From Pictodentalium vernedei (Eukaryota > Mollusca > Scaphopoda > Dentaliida > Dentaliidae), in NCBI GenBank assembly GCA_031216915.1, contig CM062292.1, positions 73,886,956 to 73,950,955 of the forward strand: a stretch of DNA of 64,000 nt, given 5' to 3'. The notes under the pieces are model-generated. The model did not search any database. It was not told where the DNA came from and was given only the letters and a program-made list of their open reading frames with translations. Shown here piece after piece: positions 22,716 through 33,640 of this stretch (the stretch's first letter is position 1; each line of letters begins with the position of its first letter). The position numbers and the translations under genes are program-made.

Positions 22716-23638
22716 AAAAAGGGATTCCATAGCCACAGGTGTTTTCAAAAAAGGGATTCCATGGGATATGGCCATTGGATATAGGCTTTTATTATACACA
22801 GGGGAGATAACTCTATACGATTAAGTACAGGTTATGGGAATCCAGAAATCTGATTGGTTAGTTATATAAATGAAACAACAAGAGTACTTGGAATAGGGTC
22901 AGAACTAACAAGAATAGACCAGAAATTGCTAAATATAGTAATAATAAGATAAACTGTTCCAAATAATAGGCTCTTCTACACTACTGGAGTATACTCTAGA
23001 ATAAAGGAGCATGGCCAGATAAACGATAACTATTGCATATATAGAAAGAAGCAGAGAATTCTGGAAGAATTCGAAATAATACAAGTTGTCGGGTTGTTTG
23101 TGGTAATTATCCAGGGAAGTCGTTCCAGAAAATACTTCGATTCAATCGAACATACCCTCCAAAACATACCCCTGTCCTATTGTAGGTCTTAGGTAACATA
23201 GCAATCACGTGCTACCATAGAAACCAAGATGGCGGCCTCTAGTATACAAAATGGACGACGGAAACACGTATCACCCTAACAACACGCGCTGCGCATGCGT
23301 ACTAACACCACGTATCACTATGGTGATGACGTCACAAGATGGCCGCTCACGCGGGTTACCATGACAACACAACATAGCGCCACTAGGTCACGTGACATGA
23401 CATCACTTCCGGGGTCCTGCACCGGGGTCCTGCCGAATAGACCTGTAGGGGAACATACACTACTACTGACATTCTAGCACTCAGGCGACGAAATATTATG
23501 AGAGTGCCAGTTAGACTAGTGGACAACAAAGTAGTCTCTTTGTAAAGAGTTTTTTTTTTTTTTAAAAGTATAAAAACTGCGAGTACGGGAAGACATGGGT
23601 TTTCCCAGACTGTGGAGCACCCGCCTTGCCCGACCCTG

Positions 23639-24501
23639 CACTCTAAAAAAAACCAATACATTTCGGTATTCTAGAATACCACCAGTATATGAGATACCTA
23701 AAACACCGAATATTGATAGCCTCCTCTATATTTTGCACGTATAATACCAAATGGATTGTTGTGGAATACCAACCTGTCAATAAACAGGAGTTACATCCCC
23801 TGCATATCCACCACGTGAGCAACTTGGGCGCCAAGCGCCGCGTCGTCTGTATCAACAATGGCGGTTTCGGTCGAAGCCTGGGACCTTGAAAACGCGATTG
23901 AATGGCTCATATATAGGAAGCGGGTTGGATGACTTGGTGCAAACTGTATTTGATTCATGTTAGTTGCAGTGTATGCCTTTAATATCTGTTGAAGGTTATT
24001 AAAGGAACTGCATAACTGCATAACTCATTTTTTCTTCTTTCATTGTTTTCATAGCGACATGATTTGTGGTGTTATCTACATAATAAATGTATCTTGGCCC
24101 GTGATAGAGGCTGGTACTTCTGCAGCTTTTCATACTTCGGTCCGGTTCTTTGGGTCTCTCAATGGAGCAATATTTGAGCCTACCCCTCCCATGTATATGC
24201 TGTGTACATGAAAGGGATGGGGGAGGGGTAAGTACCAAACTTTTGGTTTCTTGGAGCACCATAGGATAATTACTTTAGTTCAGTTCTCTGGAGAACCATA
24301 ATAAAGTACCAAACTTTTGGTTTTCTAGAGAACCAAAACGAAGTACCAGACAGTTTTGGTTCCTCAAAATACCATTACAGTTTGGTTCCTTGGAGTACCA
24401 ACAATGTTTTGGTTTCCTGGAATACCATAATTTTGGTACCCCACACGGGACAAGTTGAGTACCACTTTTGGTATCACAGAGTACCCAGAGCTTTTAGAGT
24501 G
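23639..24501. mobile_element. CACTCTAAAA-ended element with CCAAAA/TTTTGG repeats
   Basis: It opens with CACTCTAAAA and closes with TTTTAGAGTG, the same termini as the palindromes at 13717 and 35331. It has a longer non-palindromic interior in which ACCAAACTTTTGGTT-type words recur five or six times between 24235 and 24440. No transposase was seen. Confidence 0.55.
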
Positions 24502-25253
24502 TGTGTCTGGAATTGTTTGTACCCCCTTCCACCCTGCACGAAGAATCTATTTTATTTCGATACGAATATAAACATCTCAACTTTATCTTGAGAATAGCAA
24601 CACTCCTCACACGTACTAACTTAGAAAAGGAAATTTGTGGACATGCACTCTTCAAGAATCTAATCAAATATCTTGGGATGGGGAGCGCAAGAAAAGATCA
24701 CGTTGTGTGGGTGGTTTCCGTACGGCAAAGGACGTTTTTGCCACATGTAAATTTCTCCCCAACAGTATTCCAAAATTCCAAATTATTTAAGAACTGATTC
24801 TCGCAACAGGAGTTTACGAGAATCAAACGCGAATCTCTCTTATAAGGACAAATTTAAAGACCTGCTTTAGAGTAAAGGGTTATCCAGTTTCTGATCCAAC
24901 CGGCAGATTTATCAAGTGCTTTGCCCTTTCTACCTAAACCAATAAAATATAGTTACATGGGTAATCCTTTAGGATAGCGGGTTTTCGTTTTTTTTGCGAA
25001 ATTAGGCAATTTTTCTCGCTTCTTTTGGGTTTTTTTCCGTTTTAAAACACTTTTCCAACAAATTAAGAGAAAAATATTTGATTCCGGGGCAAGATATTTA
25101 ATAAAAAATGCATTTTAATAACACACCGAGTGTAGCGTTTTCGAATAGAGTCGTCAGCTCAATTTCGTTTCAGCGTCAGCGCCCTCTATGTGTCTTTTTC
25201 AAAGCGAGGGGGCCATCAAAGTACGTGCAACAAGATTTGAGGCGACATCAAAA
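24502..25253. other. No gene supported
   Basis: Short open frames only. A T-rich stretch lies near 24988-25040. Confidence 0.4.
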
Positions 25254-25375
25254 TAGGGTCAGTAGCAGCGGGGCCAGAGTTAGGATACCCTAACCTGGCC
25301 CCAGCTACTACTGACCCTAATGATTTAGGGTACCCTAACCCTGACCCCAGCTACTACCGACCCTAGTGATACTAG
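25254..25375. repeat. Hairpin plus partial tandem repeat
   Basis: AGGGTCAGTAGCAGCGGGGC pairs with the complementary GCCCCAGCTACTACTGACCC downstream. The right arm is then repeated once more (CTGACCCCAGCTACTACCGA). Confidence 0.7.
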
Positions 25376-25539
25376 ATTGATATAAAAGTTATTCACTAAT
25401 TTACTAATTTTCACTTGCCTTAAAAACGAATCTTTCCACTGATTTCTCCCGTATTCCACCCAGGGTGTATATTACACTTTCATACGAGCACACCCACTTA
25501 CTCCCGATCAGTGAGAAAGAACAAGCCAAACCCGTTATT

Positions 25540-25752
25540 GTAATGGATTACCGTTATATGTATAAAAAATTCTTAAATTACAATAAAAATAATATTTTTT
25601 GTCTAAAAATATATCTTATGACCCCTCATTGGAAAGATCTCAAACAGCTCGTTCCAATGGGGGATGGGATCATACGGTATGTTTCAAAAACATAAAATTG
25701 GAGTGACGATGTTTGTGAATTGCGGTGGCCCGTTTTAAGCGTTAAGTTAAAA
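25540..25752. mobile_element. TTAA palindromic MITE, worn remnant
   Basis: Central words CTTATGACCCCTCATTGGAA and CAGCTCGTTCCAATGGGG remain. Termini are not clean. Confidence 0.6.
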
Positions 25753-25798
25753 TCCCCACTCGATGTTATTATATTTTAATCTTTTTTCTATATCATAG

Positions 25799-26002
25799 CT
25801 CCTGACCGTTCATAGGAAGGAGCAGTCTTTCGATTTTGAAAATGAGATGCGCGCTGTATACCGTTCGCTACCATTTGAATTGAAGCGCACTATTGCTGAG
25901 TGCTGGCATTCCCAAATTGTTTTCAAGAAAAACATCAACAAACATCTGCACACCGTTCACTCCACTGGTGTAGGGATTCCAAACATAAAAACCGATTTTT
26001 GA
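25799..26002 (+). CDS. Candidate terminal exon of an unknown host gene
   Basis: After a pyrimidine-rich stretch ending ATCATAG (a possible 3' splice site), a 67-codon frame runs to TGA at 26000-26002. The translation contains SLPFELKRTIAECWHSQIVF and INKHLHTVHSTG, and the spacing of Cys and His residues loosely recalls a C2H2-type finger. Amino-acid composition looks protein-like and codons are not repeat-derived. It is too short for a Met-started ORF screen at 60 codons. No upstream exon was identified, and it could equally be a relic of a transposon protein. Confidence 0.3.
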   Translation, partial: LLTVHRKEQSFDFENEMRAVYRSLPFELKRTIAECWHSQIVFKKNINKHLHTVHSTGVGIPNIKTDF

Positions 26003-26091
26003 AAAAGCTTTTCACCAGCAATAACAAAGTTCGGTAAGATACATGGAATGCAGCTTCAATGGCGCAATCTTAAATCAATCAGATATGTGGT

Positions 26092-26370
26092 GGTACAATG
26101 GCGCTGTGTACTAAGGCGTATATTGCACGTCGATGGTGCACCTATCTTCAACCAATGCTAATTCTGCTTGTGTGGAGTTAGTTCGTAGGGGAGTCTGACA
26201 GTTGCTCGCCGCTGCTCGGTGGTTCTCTCCGGGTACTCAAGCTTCCTTCACCCACAAAACTGTCCGACACAAGATGGCACTGGCTGTCGAAAATGTCGTT
26301 AAACTACAATAAATAAATAAATAAAAAATAAATAAATAAATAAATAAATAAAAAAATAAATAAATAAGAC
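26092..26370 (+). mobile_element. SINE body and tail, head missing
   Basis: Matches from TGGCGCTGTGTACTAAGGCG through the body with GTGGTTCTCTCCGGGTACTC. It then diverges to TGTCGTTAAACTACAATAAA and an A-rich (TAAA)n tail. The 3' end variant resembles that of the SINE ending near 50430. Confidence 0.75.
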
Positions 26371-26564
26371 GATTTTTCGCGGAATGCACGAGCGAATAGA
26401 CAGTGAGTATAACATTACTGGCCTTTGAAGTCTGTCGTTTATACCAATTCTCGGAAGGTGACGTTTCATTGGGTTGAAGTATTAGAATGCTGTAGTTTAT
26501 AATTTATGGTGTATTGTTCAAATTTTCATACACACATTGTATTATTTGCCTAATTCCCACGAAT

Positions 26565-26785
26565 TTAACCCTTTAAAGAAAACACATATCAAATATTTTG
26601 TTATTTTTATCCTCCCCCTCCCCCTTCATAAAAAATTAACAAAACCATATCATGCGACACTTGATTGGAATGAGATCGAAGAGCTCATTCCAATGGGGTC
26701 ACATGATATGATTTTGTTGAATTTTTTTTACTGCTCCATTTGTATCTCGCGTGGTGGATGAGCCGATTCGGTAGACAAGGGTTAA
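26565..26785. mobile_element. TTAA palindromic MITE, variant subfamily
   Basis: TTAACCCTTTAAAG opens and GTAGACAAGGGTTAA closes. Inner arms carry AAAACCATATCATG as in the copy at 2244. Confidence 0.75.
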
Positions 26786-27692
26786 TCGCGCCAGATGGAA
26801 CCGAAGCCCGCTACTGTCTACTCGCAAAAAAAGTAAAAGTTGCAGGTGCGATGGCGCACAAGATCAACAGCAAGCCTCAAAATCTAAAGACTGGACCGAG
26901 CTAGTCGAACTCGTTCCAATGAGGGGCACAAGCTGCAGAACTCTTAATTACACATCAGCAAAAGGCATCTGTACTGATGTCTTCAGCATAGGTGTGCAAC
27001 GGGACAAGGACATTCTTTATAGACGTGTAACAAACAGTACATTGCGCAGCATTACCAACATTTGACAATTCAAGGACAGAAGTACCTTAATAAAAGGTAA
27101 TTTAATTGTAATTGCCGATGATGAAGTGATTTCGTTTTCGTCTGAATCGGAAATTAATAATAAAATATTCTATTTCCAAATTTCCTGTCAGAACCTGTAT
27201 CTAAATTTCTATCTCAGGCTCGTTATATTTGCTGAATTAAAGGCTGTGGAAATCATGCATATTTCAGGTTGGCGTTCTGTTATATGTGTAAGAACTTGAC
27301 ATCGTAGGCACGTTTTTCGTCCACCAATGGCGGGTCCTGGTGAATGGGTATCATTTTTTTTTGCCAGCCTGCCTGGTATGTCTGTATCTCTAGGAGACTA
27401 GTTGAATCACACGCGGCTTAGTACAGTTTTGTGCCGTCACAGCAAATTTCCCATTCAATCCAGACAGAACAGTGTGAATTCTGTAAATTTCGCCGAGGTG
27501 AAGTGAGCGACACTGGCGTTATTTCAACATGGCTTTCGCGAAATTTTGTAACAAAGCAATTACTGATTAAAAACAATAATCGTCGGAGCAAATGTTAAAT
27601 TTCAGCTTACCGTTGCAGACTCTAATAAAACATATTTATAGGCATTCTTTAAAACGCGCTGCTAACTTAAGTTAATGATTACAAACAGTCCT
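26786..27692. other. No gene seen; MITE scrap
   Basis: A piece of the TTAA-family centre (CTCGTTCCAATGAGGGGC) survives near 26908-26926. Nothing else is supported. Confidence 0.4.
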
Positions 27693-27930
27693 ATAACCCT
27701 TTACCTAACTTGAAAAGCAGACGACACTTGCAAACAACCAATTTTTTTCATTTTTTGTCTCCAAAACATAGGTTATGACCCCTCTTTGGAACGAGCTCGA
27801 CGAGCTCGTTCCAAAGAGGGGTCATAACCTCTGTTTTGGTGACAAAAAATGAAAAAATAATGAAAATTTATTGGCGATTTTTGTGAAAAGCGCTGGCTGG
27901 TTTTGGGAGTTACGTTGGGTAAAGGGTTAA
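27693..27930. mobile_element. TTAA palindromic MITE
   Basis: Left end ATAACCCTTTACCTAAC (TTAA altered to ATAA), right end GTTGGGTAAAGGGTTAA. The central palindrome carries GACCCCTCTTTGGAACGAG and its exact complement. Confidence 0.85.
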
Positions 27931-28778
27931 CCCAAGAAAACTTCCGGATCAATTAGTAACACAGAAATACCAAAAAATACACAATTACTGACTTGCGCAT
28001 TTATGGAGCAAGTTTAAATTTAACCTAGCCAAATATATCTATGAGCAATCTTCAAAAATATCACACGAATTTAGAATAATTATTTAAAACAGTTCCTTCA
28101 ACCAACGAAACTCCTGAATCTGTCAACACAAATAGAAAAACCACAAAATGCAACAACAAGGAGTTGTTTTCATTTTCACATTCAAAGTGAAACATGTGAC
28201 ATACCGGTATTTCTGAAGAAGCTATTCCAACTCATTCCGAAACATTGTCACTTGAAGGGCGTTTTTTTCTGCCAATGCACAGCAGTGCTCTTATGGGGAC
28301 CAGCTCATTTTTTCGGACATTTTCGGTATATTTACTTTTGTGTGACTTGAACTCGGTAATCGTGACGGGACTGTGGCGTTCTGGTTGATTCACTGCACAG
28401 TTCAAGGTGTACCGCCCGTACTATCTGTGTTGCGCCGTGAGTAAATCAATCGGGCCCTAGGAGTCACGTCATAGACAAAAATCGCCAAAATGTCGAGAGA
28501 AATTCATGATTTCAAAATGGGAATCTGGTGCATCTACGCAGGGTAGGGGGACCGCTATTTGTTTTTGAAGCAAGAAAATGTTTTGCAAGTGCCTCAAAAC
28601 TCGGTACTTTTGTGGGTTGAGAGAGAGAGAGGGGTGTATTATTGGGTTAACATTAAGTCCCACAAAGTACATCTTCTGTTTCTCAGGCCACTTTTTTGTA
28701 AAATTGTATACGGGCGGACGTTTTTTTTTATTTATCTTACAATCAACATGTATTTTATCTGTATTAACTCCGCAACTG
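27931..28778. other. No gene supported
   Basis: A 135-codon minus-strand frame (28469-28876) runs into the hairpin at 28779 and is Lys-rich at its start owing to an A-rich tract. I see no domain. Confidence 0.35.
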
Positions 28779-28834
28779 TCGTGTATCCGACCCCCTGATA
28801 CAGACGTCTGTATCAGAGGGTCGGATACAAGCAC
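28779..28834. repeat. 56-bp hairpin
   Basis: CGTGTATCCGACCCCCTGAT pairs with ATCAGAGGGTCGGATACA, centred on CAGACGTCTG. Confidence 0.8.
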
Positions 28835-28950
28835 GTTCCTTTCGCGTGAGTTCCATTTTTTTTTCTTTTTGTTCATCCGTACGAATAAATAGTTCGTTAT
28901 ATATTCGTCTACATTCTTGACTTATCCCCAATATATTGTAAGATAAAATG

Positions 28951-29107
28951 ATTATTACCATTATGTGGATGTATAAAATATGTATCCGAGTCTCGCTCCG
29001 GGTTCTAAGGGTAGATCACGACTCGTCTTCGACTCGTCGTGATCTGCCCTTAGAAACCGGAGCTCGACTCGGATACTTATTTTGCACATCCACATAATGG
29101 TAATAAT
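28951..29107. repeat. 157-bp palindrome
   Basis: ATTATTACCATTATGTGGAT at the left mirrors ATCCACATAATGGTAATAAT at the right, and the pairing continues with few mismatches to a centre at GACTCGTCTTCGACTCGTC. Confidence 0.85.
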
Positions 29108-30165
29108 CTCTATTTATTTTTTATGCCATCAAAAGTTCATATTCTTGGTTTGGTTTAGGTTTTAGGCCTCATAATCCACAGAATATCATGGGTGGTGGAG
29201 TATTTCGTCCCTTAAGTGCAAGAAGATTTGACAATGCTAAAGCCTTGCTGAACTCAAGGGACAAACTTATCAATTATATTAACTTGAGTAAAATATAAGA
29301 CAAAAAAACATCTAACTTTTATTTTTTTAAAGCTTGCATTGGTTATGAAAAAGGGACCATGCGACAGCCAAAATGACCATGAGATGGCCGGAGAAACAGA
29401 TTTTCAACTTTTTAGGCCTTGTCTTTATTTACACCATAATACTACCACCAGAGAATCATGGTGTGTGTGTGTGTTGGGGGGGGGGGGGGGGGGGGGCTCA
29501 CTACTCAAATGCAGTCACTTGTCTTGAAACTTGCTTTTCTCTTTGTGTTCCCGTCATCGCAATCTCAATGGGGATTCTTTACACCTGAGAAAAGATTGCA
29601 TCGTATGATTTCTCTCGTCTTCGGTCTGAAAAGTCGATTAATCAGGCGTTAGAATTTGTTCTGATCCGCTAGAATTGGTTTTGATTCTCGCGAAGTCATT
29701 CTGCGATAATCAGTTATCAGTTGTTAAATAATTTAAAACTTGAAAGTACCTCTATACTCTTAGGAGTCCATCAGCACATATTCCTACATATAAAAAACAT
29801 ATATATATATATTTACCAGACTTCAATCCCAGAGGGCCTAGCATTCTTAAAACTGGGGGAGCTAAAAATCGCCCCCTCGCATGGCCAAGGCGAGCGATAA
29901 GCTCTCCTCAAGCTTACAAAACCTAAAAGTGGCAAAATAAAGTTTTACTATTATTATATGAATTCTGCCTAGTGGTACATTTTATTTGGCGCTGTTAACA
30001 AAGTAGTCTGTGTAAGACGGCTACACTGCCCCTCCCACACTCCGGGCCTCGACAAGGCCTGGTGGTGTGGGATGGGCAGAGTGGCTGTCTTATAGAGACC
30101 ACTAACAAAGTAGAGATCTGAAAAGATGTGGGTTTTAGGCTGTTATGCTAATCATTATTTTTAAG
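29108..30165. other. No gene seen; poly-G run and small repeat
   Basis: A dG run of about 22 lies at 29476-29497 after a GT repeat. GAGCGATAAGCTCTCCTCAAG near 29891 recalls the short repeat at 30166. Confidence 0.45.
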
Positions 30166-30262
30166 GCCTGGATGGCTAGTAATCGCCCTCGTTAATTTTT
30201 TTAAGGCGAGCAGTAGGCGAGCGAATAAATCTATCTCCTGAAAATGCCAGGCCTGGCCTGGG
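30166..30262. repeat. Short inverted-ended repeat
   Basis: AGGCCTGG at the left and CCAGGCCT at the right bound about 95 bp containing AAGGCGAGCAGTAGGCGAGC. Related text is near 10720-10815 and 29830-29930. Confidence 0.4.
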
Positions 30263-30316
30263 TCCAAGTTTGGTGAGTTTCTTTTCTTATATTGTGCATG
30301 CAAGACACATGCATGT

Positions 30317-30729
30317 TTTACCCCTTTACCCTAGGTAACGACCAAAATCAGCCAGAGCTATTCACAAAAAATCCCATTCAATTTTCATTATTTTTTTTCA
30401 TTTTTTATTCGCCTCAAAAACATAGCTTATCACCCCTCGTTGGAACGAGCTCGCTGAGCTCGTTCCAATAAGAGGCCATAAGCTATATGTCAACGCGAAA
30501 AATGAAAAAAATTGTTATTCAATAATTCTGTTTGCCAGTGTCGTCTGCTTTTCATGTTATTTAAAGGGTTAACATATAGGCTTTTGGTGGTCTTGCTGAA
30601 GGGTTAACATACAGGCTTTTGATGGTCTCGTTGAGATCGTTCCAATGACGCAAAAAATGAAAATATTTAGTTATTCAAGAATTTTGCTTGCAAATGTCGT
30701 CTGTCTTTCTTGTTGGGTAAAGAGTTAAT
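30317..30729. mobile_element. TTAA palindromic MITE plus a partial second copy
   Basis: The first copy ends GTTATTTAAAGGGTTAA at 30572. A short direct repeat (AGGGTTAACATATAGGCTTT and AGGGTTAACATACAGGCTTT) then leads into a half element from about 30628 ending GTTGGGTAAAGAGTTAA at 30729. This looks like a local duplication with loss of one half. Confidence 0.75.
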
Positions 30730-31039
30730 GCTTGAGGGGCCTAGGTCCAAGTTTGGTGAATTTCTTGTCTTCTACTGTGCATGCAGAACACGTGTAGAGC
30801 CCGAAAAGTGGCACGTGAAATTTCGCGAAAATGACGGAAGGGCGAAATGGATCTGATTGCATAGACTGCCAGTGATATTGAAAAAGTATTCCTATTAAAT
30901 AGAACATACCTCTCCCCCGGGGATATCTCTGTACTATAGCATTACATGCTATTCTTATATGCCCAAAATGGGGTTTCATACCAAATAAAGTGTATTTTGG
31001 TGGTTTGGAGGGATTATCTACGAATCGGGAAATTACTCT

Positions 31040-31312
31040 TATTTAATCGAACATACCCTCCGAATATACCCCCGTCCTATTGTAAGCCTCTAGGTAACAT
31101 AGCAACCACATGCTACCATAGAAACCAAGATGGCGGCTTCCAGTATACAAAATGGACGACGGAAACACGTATCACCCTAACAACTCGCGCTGCGCATGCG
31201 CACTAACACCACATATCACTATGGGGATGGAGTCACAAGATGGCCGCTCACGCGGGTTACCTTGACAACTCAACATTTGTCACTTGACATGAGATCATCA
31301 ATGAGATCATCC
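31040..31312. mobile_element. Solo end of the giant foldback family
   Basis: From TCGAACATACCCTCCGAATA through AAGATGGCGGC, AAAATGGACGACGGAAACAC and CGCTGCGCATGCG it follows the right outer arm of the element at 19431-23490. It ends differently, with GAGATCATCAATGAGATCAT, a finish also seen in the relic ending near 47068. Confidence 0.8.
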
Positions 31313-31460
31313 AGATCAGGCCCATCCGGGTACATGATATTCCAAAGCTGCCGGTATATCGAAATGTTCTCTGTGTAATGGCAGTCCACGCAGAGGACAT
31401 CTCGATATTCCAGCAGTCTAGTCTGCCATTGATCGCTTAGTTGAACGGGAACAGCGTTCC
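31268..31460 (-). CDS. Candidate coding fragment, unknown
   Basis: On the minus strand a stop-free frame contains NAVPVQLSDQWQTRLLEYRD, VLCVDCHYTEN and NIMYPDGPDLDDLIDDL. It begins after AG in ATTGAGGG and looks protein-like. Its last 20 residues lie in sequence that also belongs to the foldback-family end (GATGATCTCAT), so the frame crosses a repeat boundary. I cannot name a family. It may be a captured exon or chance. Confidence 0.2.
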
Positions 31461-32028
31461 CTCAATTTCAAATCAAACTTTTCTCCGCTTGGGCCGAACT
31501 GTGGTCTTTTCGATGGGTCCACTCCCCCCTGTAAACCATTTTTTGTCGAATGTTCGATAAAGATGATACAAAAATGCCATCGAAAAGTCCTCTGTATGAA
31601 GTACCATTGATTGCTCAGAACCAAGGAAGCCGCGTTCATTCAGCTCGCAAAATCAAAATTTCCTCCTGGTTTGAGACCCACTTGATGCATTCCCCGGTAA
31701 CGTTTCGTGGCCCAGTCCGCCCCAGACACAAGTTAAGTCAATGTGTTTAGTTATTATAAGGAAGCAAAAACTTTGTAGCATTTTCAGTCGAGGTTTAAAA
31801 AAAATGTCGACTATTGGTATGGCGAGTGTCGGGCGGGTGGACGGGCGGGCGGGTTTTTGTTCGCTCTTTCGGTCGGACGAGAGGCCCTTTTCGCTTATAA
31901 CTTAGTTGTTTCTGGATGGATTTTGATAATCCTTGGTATTTGACTTAATATGCATATTCAACACTCAATGACGCAGAATATGGCGTGTCCATTCTTTTTC
32001 ACAAGAGTTATGTCCCTTTGTTAAAATC

Positions 32029-33075
32029 GACTAATTTTGTGCTTAATAGCGCGATAACTTCAACAAACGTCAACCGATTTGACTGATATTTGGCACGTGG
32101 GTTTCAAGGAACAATGTCTTGATCAAGTTCGAAAACGGGCTCTGTTGAATGTACGGCAGCAGATTTATTGGGCTGACTTGGTAATTTTTTTGGCTAAAAT
32201 AGACTAATTTTGAGCTTGATAGCGCGATAACTTCAACGAACCAATTTGACTGATATTTGGCACATAGGTTTCAAGGAACAATGTCTTGATCGAATTCGAA
32301 AACGGGCTCGGTTCTATGTACGGCAGCAAAATTATTGGGCTGACTTGGTAATTTTTTGCTAAAATCGACCAATTTCGAGATTGATAGCGCGATAACTTCA
32401 ACAAACGTCAACCGATTTGACTGATATTTGGCACATGACTTTCAAGGAACAATGTCTTGATCCGTGGCGCCATGCTAACAGTGCACGGGGGGGGGGGGGG
32501 GGGAGCTTCCCCCCCCCCCCAAATATTTTCCGTGAAGGCCGGGGATGTGCCATTTCCGGCAATCTGGGAGGCATTTTTGGCAAACATTTTTGGGCACGCT
32601 GCGCGCCAACCGATGGTGGCGCTCCGCTTAGATGGTGTTACCGATCCGAGCCCCCAGATTTTTCTAAGAAGAGTATCTCAATCGAGTTCAAAAACGGGCT
32701 CGGTCCGATATAGGAGAGCAAAATTATTGGGCTGACTTGGTCATTTTTTGCGAATTTTGTGCTCGATAGCGCGATAACTTGAACAAACGTCACCCGCTCC
32801 AATTCATTTTCGTTATGTGGTTTTCCAGGAACATTTTCCTAATCGCGTTTGAAAATGGGCGCGGTCCGACATATACGGCAGCAGAATTATGGGCTGACAT
32901 TTTTTGCAAATTTTGTGCTTGATAACGCCATAACTTGAACAGTTGTTAACCGATTTGATTGTTTTTGTATTATATGGATTTCCAAGAAAATTGTCTCGAT
33001 CGAGATCGAAAATGGGCTCGGTTGGATATACGGCAGCAGAATAATGAGGCTGACTTAGTCATTTTTTGCAAATTA
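32029..33075. repeat. Tandem array of about five 155-175-bp units
   Basis: Each unit has ATAGCGCGATAACTTCAACA, ACCGATTTGACTGATATTTGG, AACAATGTCTTGATC, GAAAACGGGCTCGGT and TTATTGGGCTGACTTGGT, in that order. Starts are near 32029, 32203, 32361, 32750 and 32905. Later units are more diverged. Confidence 0.85.
32463..32672. mobile_element. Poly-G-bearing insertion in the third tandem unit
   Basis: About 210 bp from CGTGGCGCCATGCTAACAGT to CTAAGAAGAGTATCTC separates CAATGTCTTGATC from ATCGAGTTCAAAAACGGGCT, which are contiguous in the other units. ATC on both sides may be a short target duplication. It contains facing dG and dC runs at 32488-32521. Confidence 0.6.
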
Positions 33076-33170
33076 GTTATTTAGAAAAGGTACTCTGATG
33101 CTTTTTTGGTTCATAGCCATCGTTGCGTTAGCCACGAAAACTCGACCCTGAATCGGCGATGCGAACACTT

Positions 33171-33249
33171 CGTCCCCTGAGTTCCAATGTGTTCTATGTG
33201 CCAGTAGGCTGCCAGTAGGAACATAGAACACATTGGAACTCAAGGGACG
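33171..33249. repeat. 79-bp hairpin
   Basis: CGTCCCCTGAGTTCCAATGT pairs with ACATTGGAACTCAAGGGACG. The arms are 29 bp and the loop about 21 bp. Confidence 0.8.
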
Positions 33250-33544
33250 ATTTGTCTAGACATTTAATGACACTTTCAGAATCTAGGTCAAATGAACATT
33301 TTGCCAGAATCAAAGTTGATTCTCACTGTTTTCTTGGGAGAGCCATTTGTTACTCATTTGCGAATGGGTTGGGGTGGGTGCGGGGTAGCAGGGACCGATC
33401 AGGACTATTTAAAATACGCTCTAGCCTCGGAGCCTATTTTATCAATTCATGCGCCAGATTTCAATTTACGGAGTCACACTGCTGTTTGTAACACACACTG
33501 CAAGTATGTAATAGCTCTCATCATTTTCATTTAGTACACTATAG
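33250..33544. other. No gene supported
   Basis: Two overlapping plus-strand frames of about 80 codons, one containing LPESKLILTVFLGEPF. There is no domain and no clear splice context. Confidence 0.3.
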
Positions 33545-33640
33545 CAAACACTAATCTTCATTGTGGTTTCTGATCAAGTCTTGGCTGCCTATTTAGGCAG
33601 CCAAGACTTGATCAGAAACCACAGTGAAGATTAATGCTTG
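33545..33640. repeat. Near-perfect 96-bp palindrome
   Basis: The 46-bp arms (with GATCAAGTCTTGGCTGCCT) are almost exact complements around ATTT. A related half (CTCTTGGCTGCCTG) lies near 35574. Confidence 0.85.

Larger units (their letters stand above)
19431..23490. mobile_element. Giant foldback element with 2-kb inverted arms
   Basis: The left end CGTCGCCTGAGTACTAGAAT is mirrored by the right end ATTCTAGCACTCAGGCGACG. Inverse identity continues inwards to about 21420 on the left and 21618 on the right, leaving a spacer of about 200 bp. Arms are about 2 kb each and look roughly 95% or more identical by eye over the outer 500 bp. AAAT sits directly outside both ends and may be a 4-bp target duplication. 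No transposase-like frame is present. Each arm contains three tandem 145-bp units and a diverged tandem array. Separate copies of the outer end occur near 31040 and 46758. The superfamily is not recognised. Confidence 0.85.
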
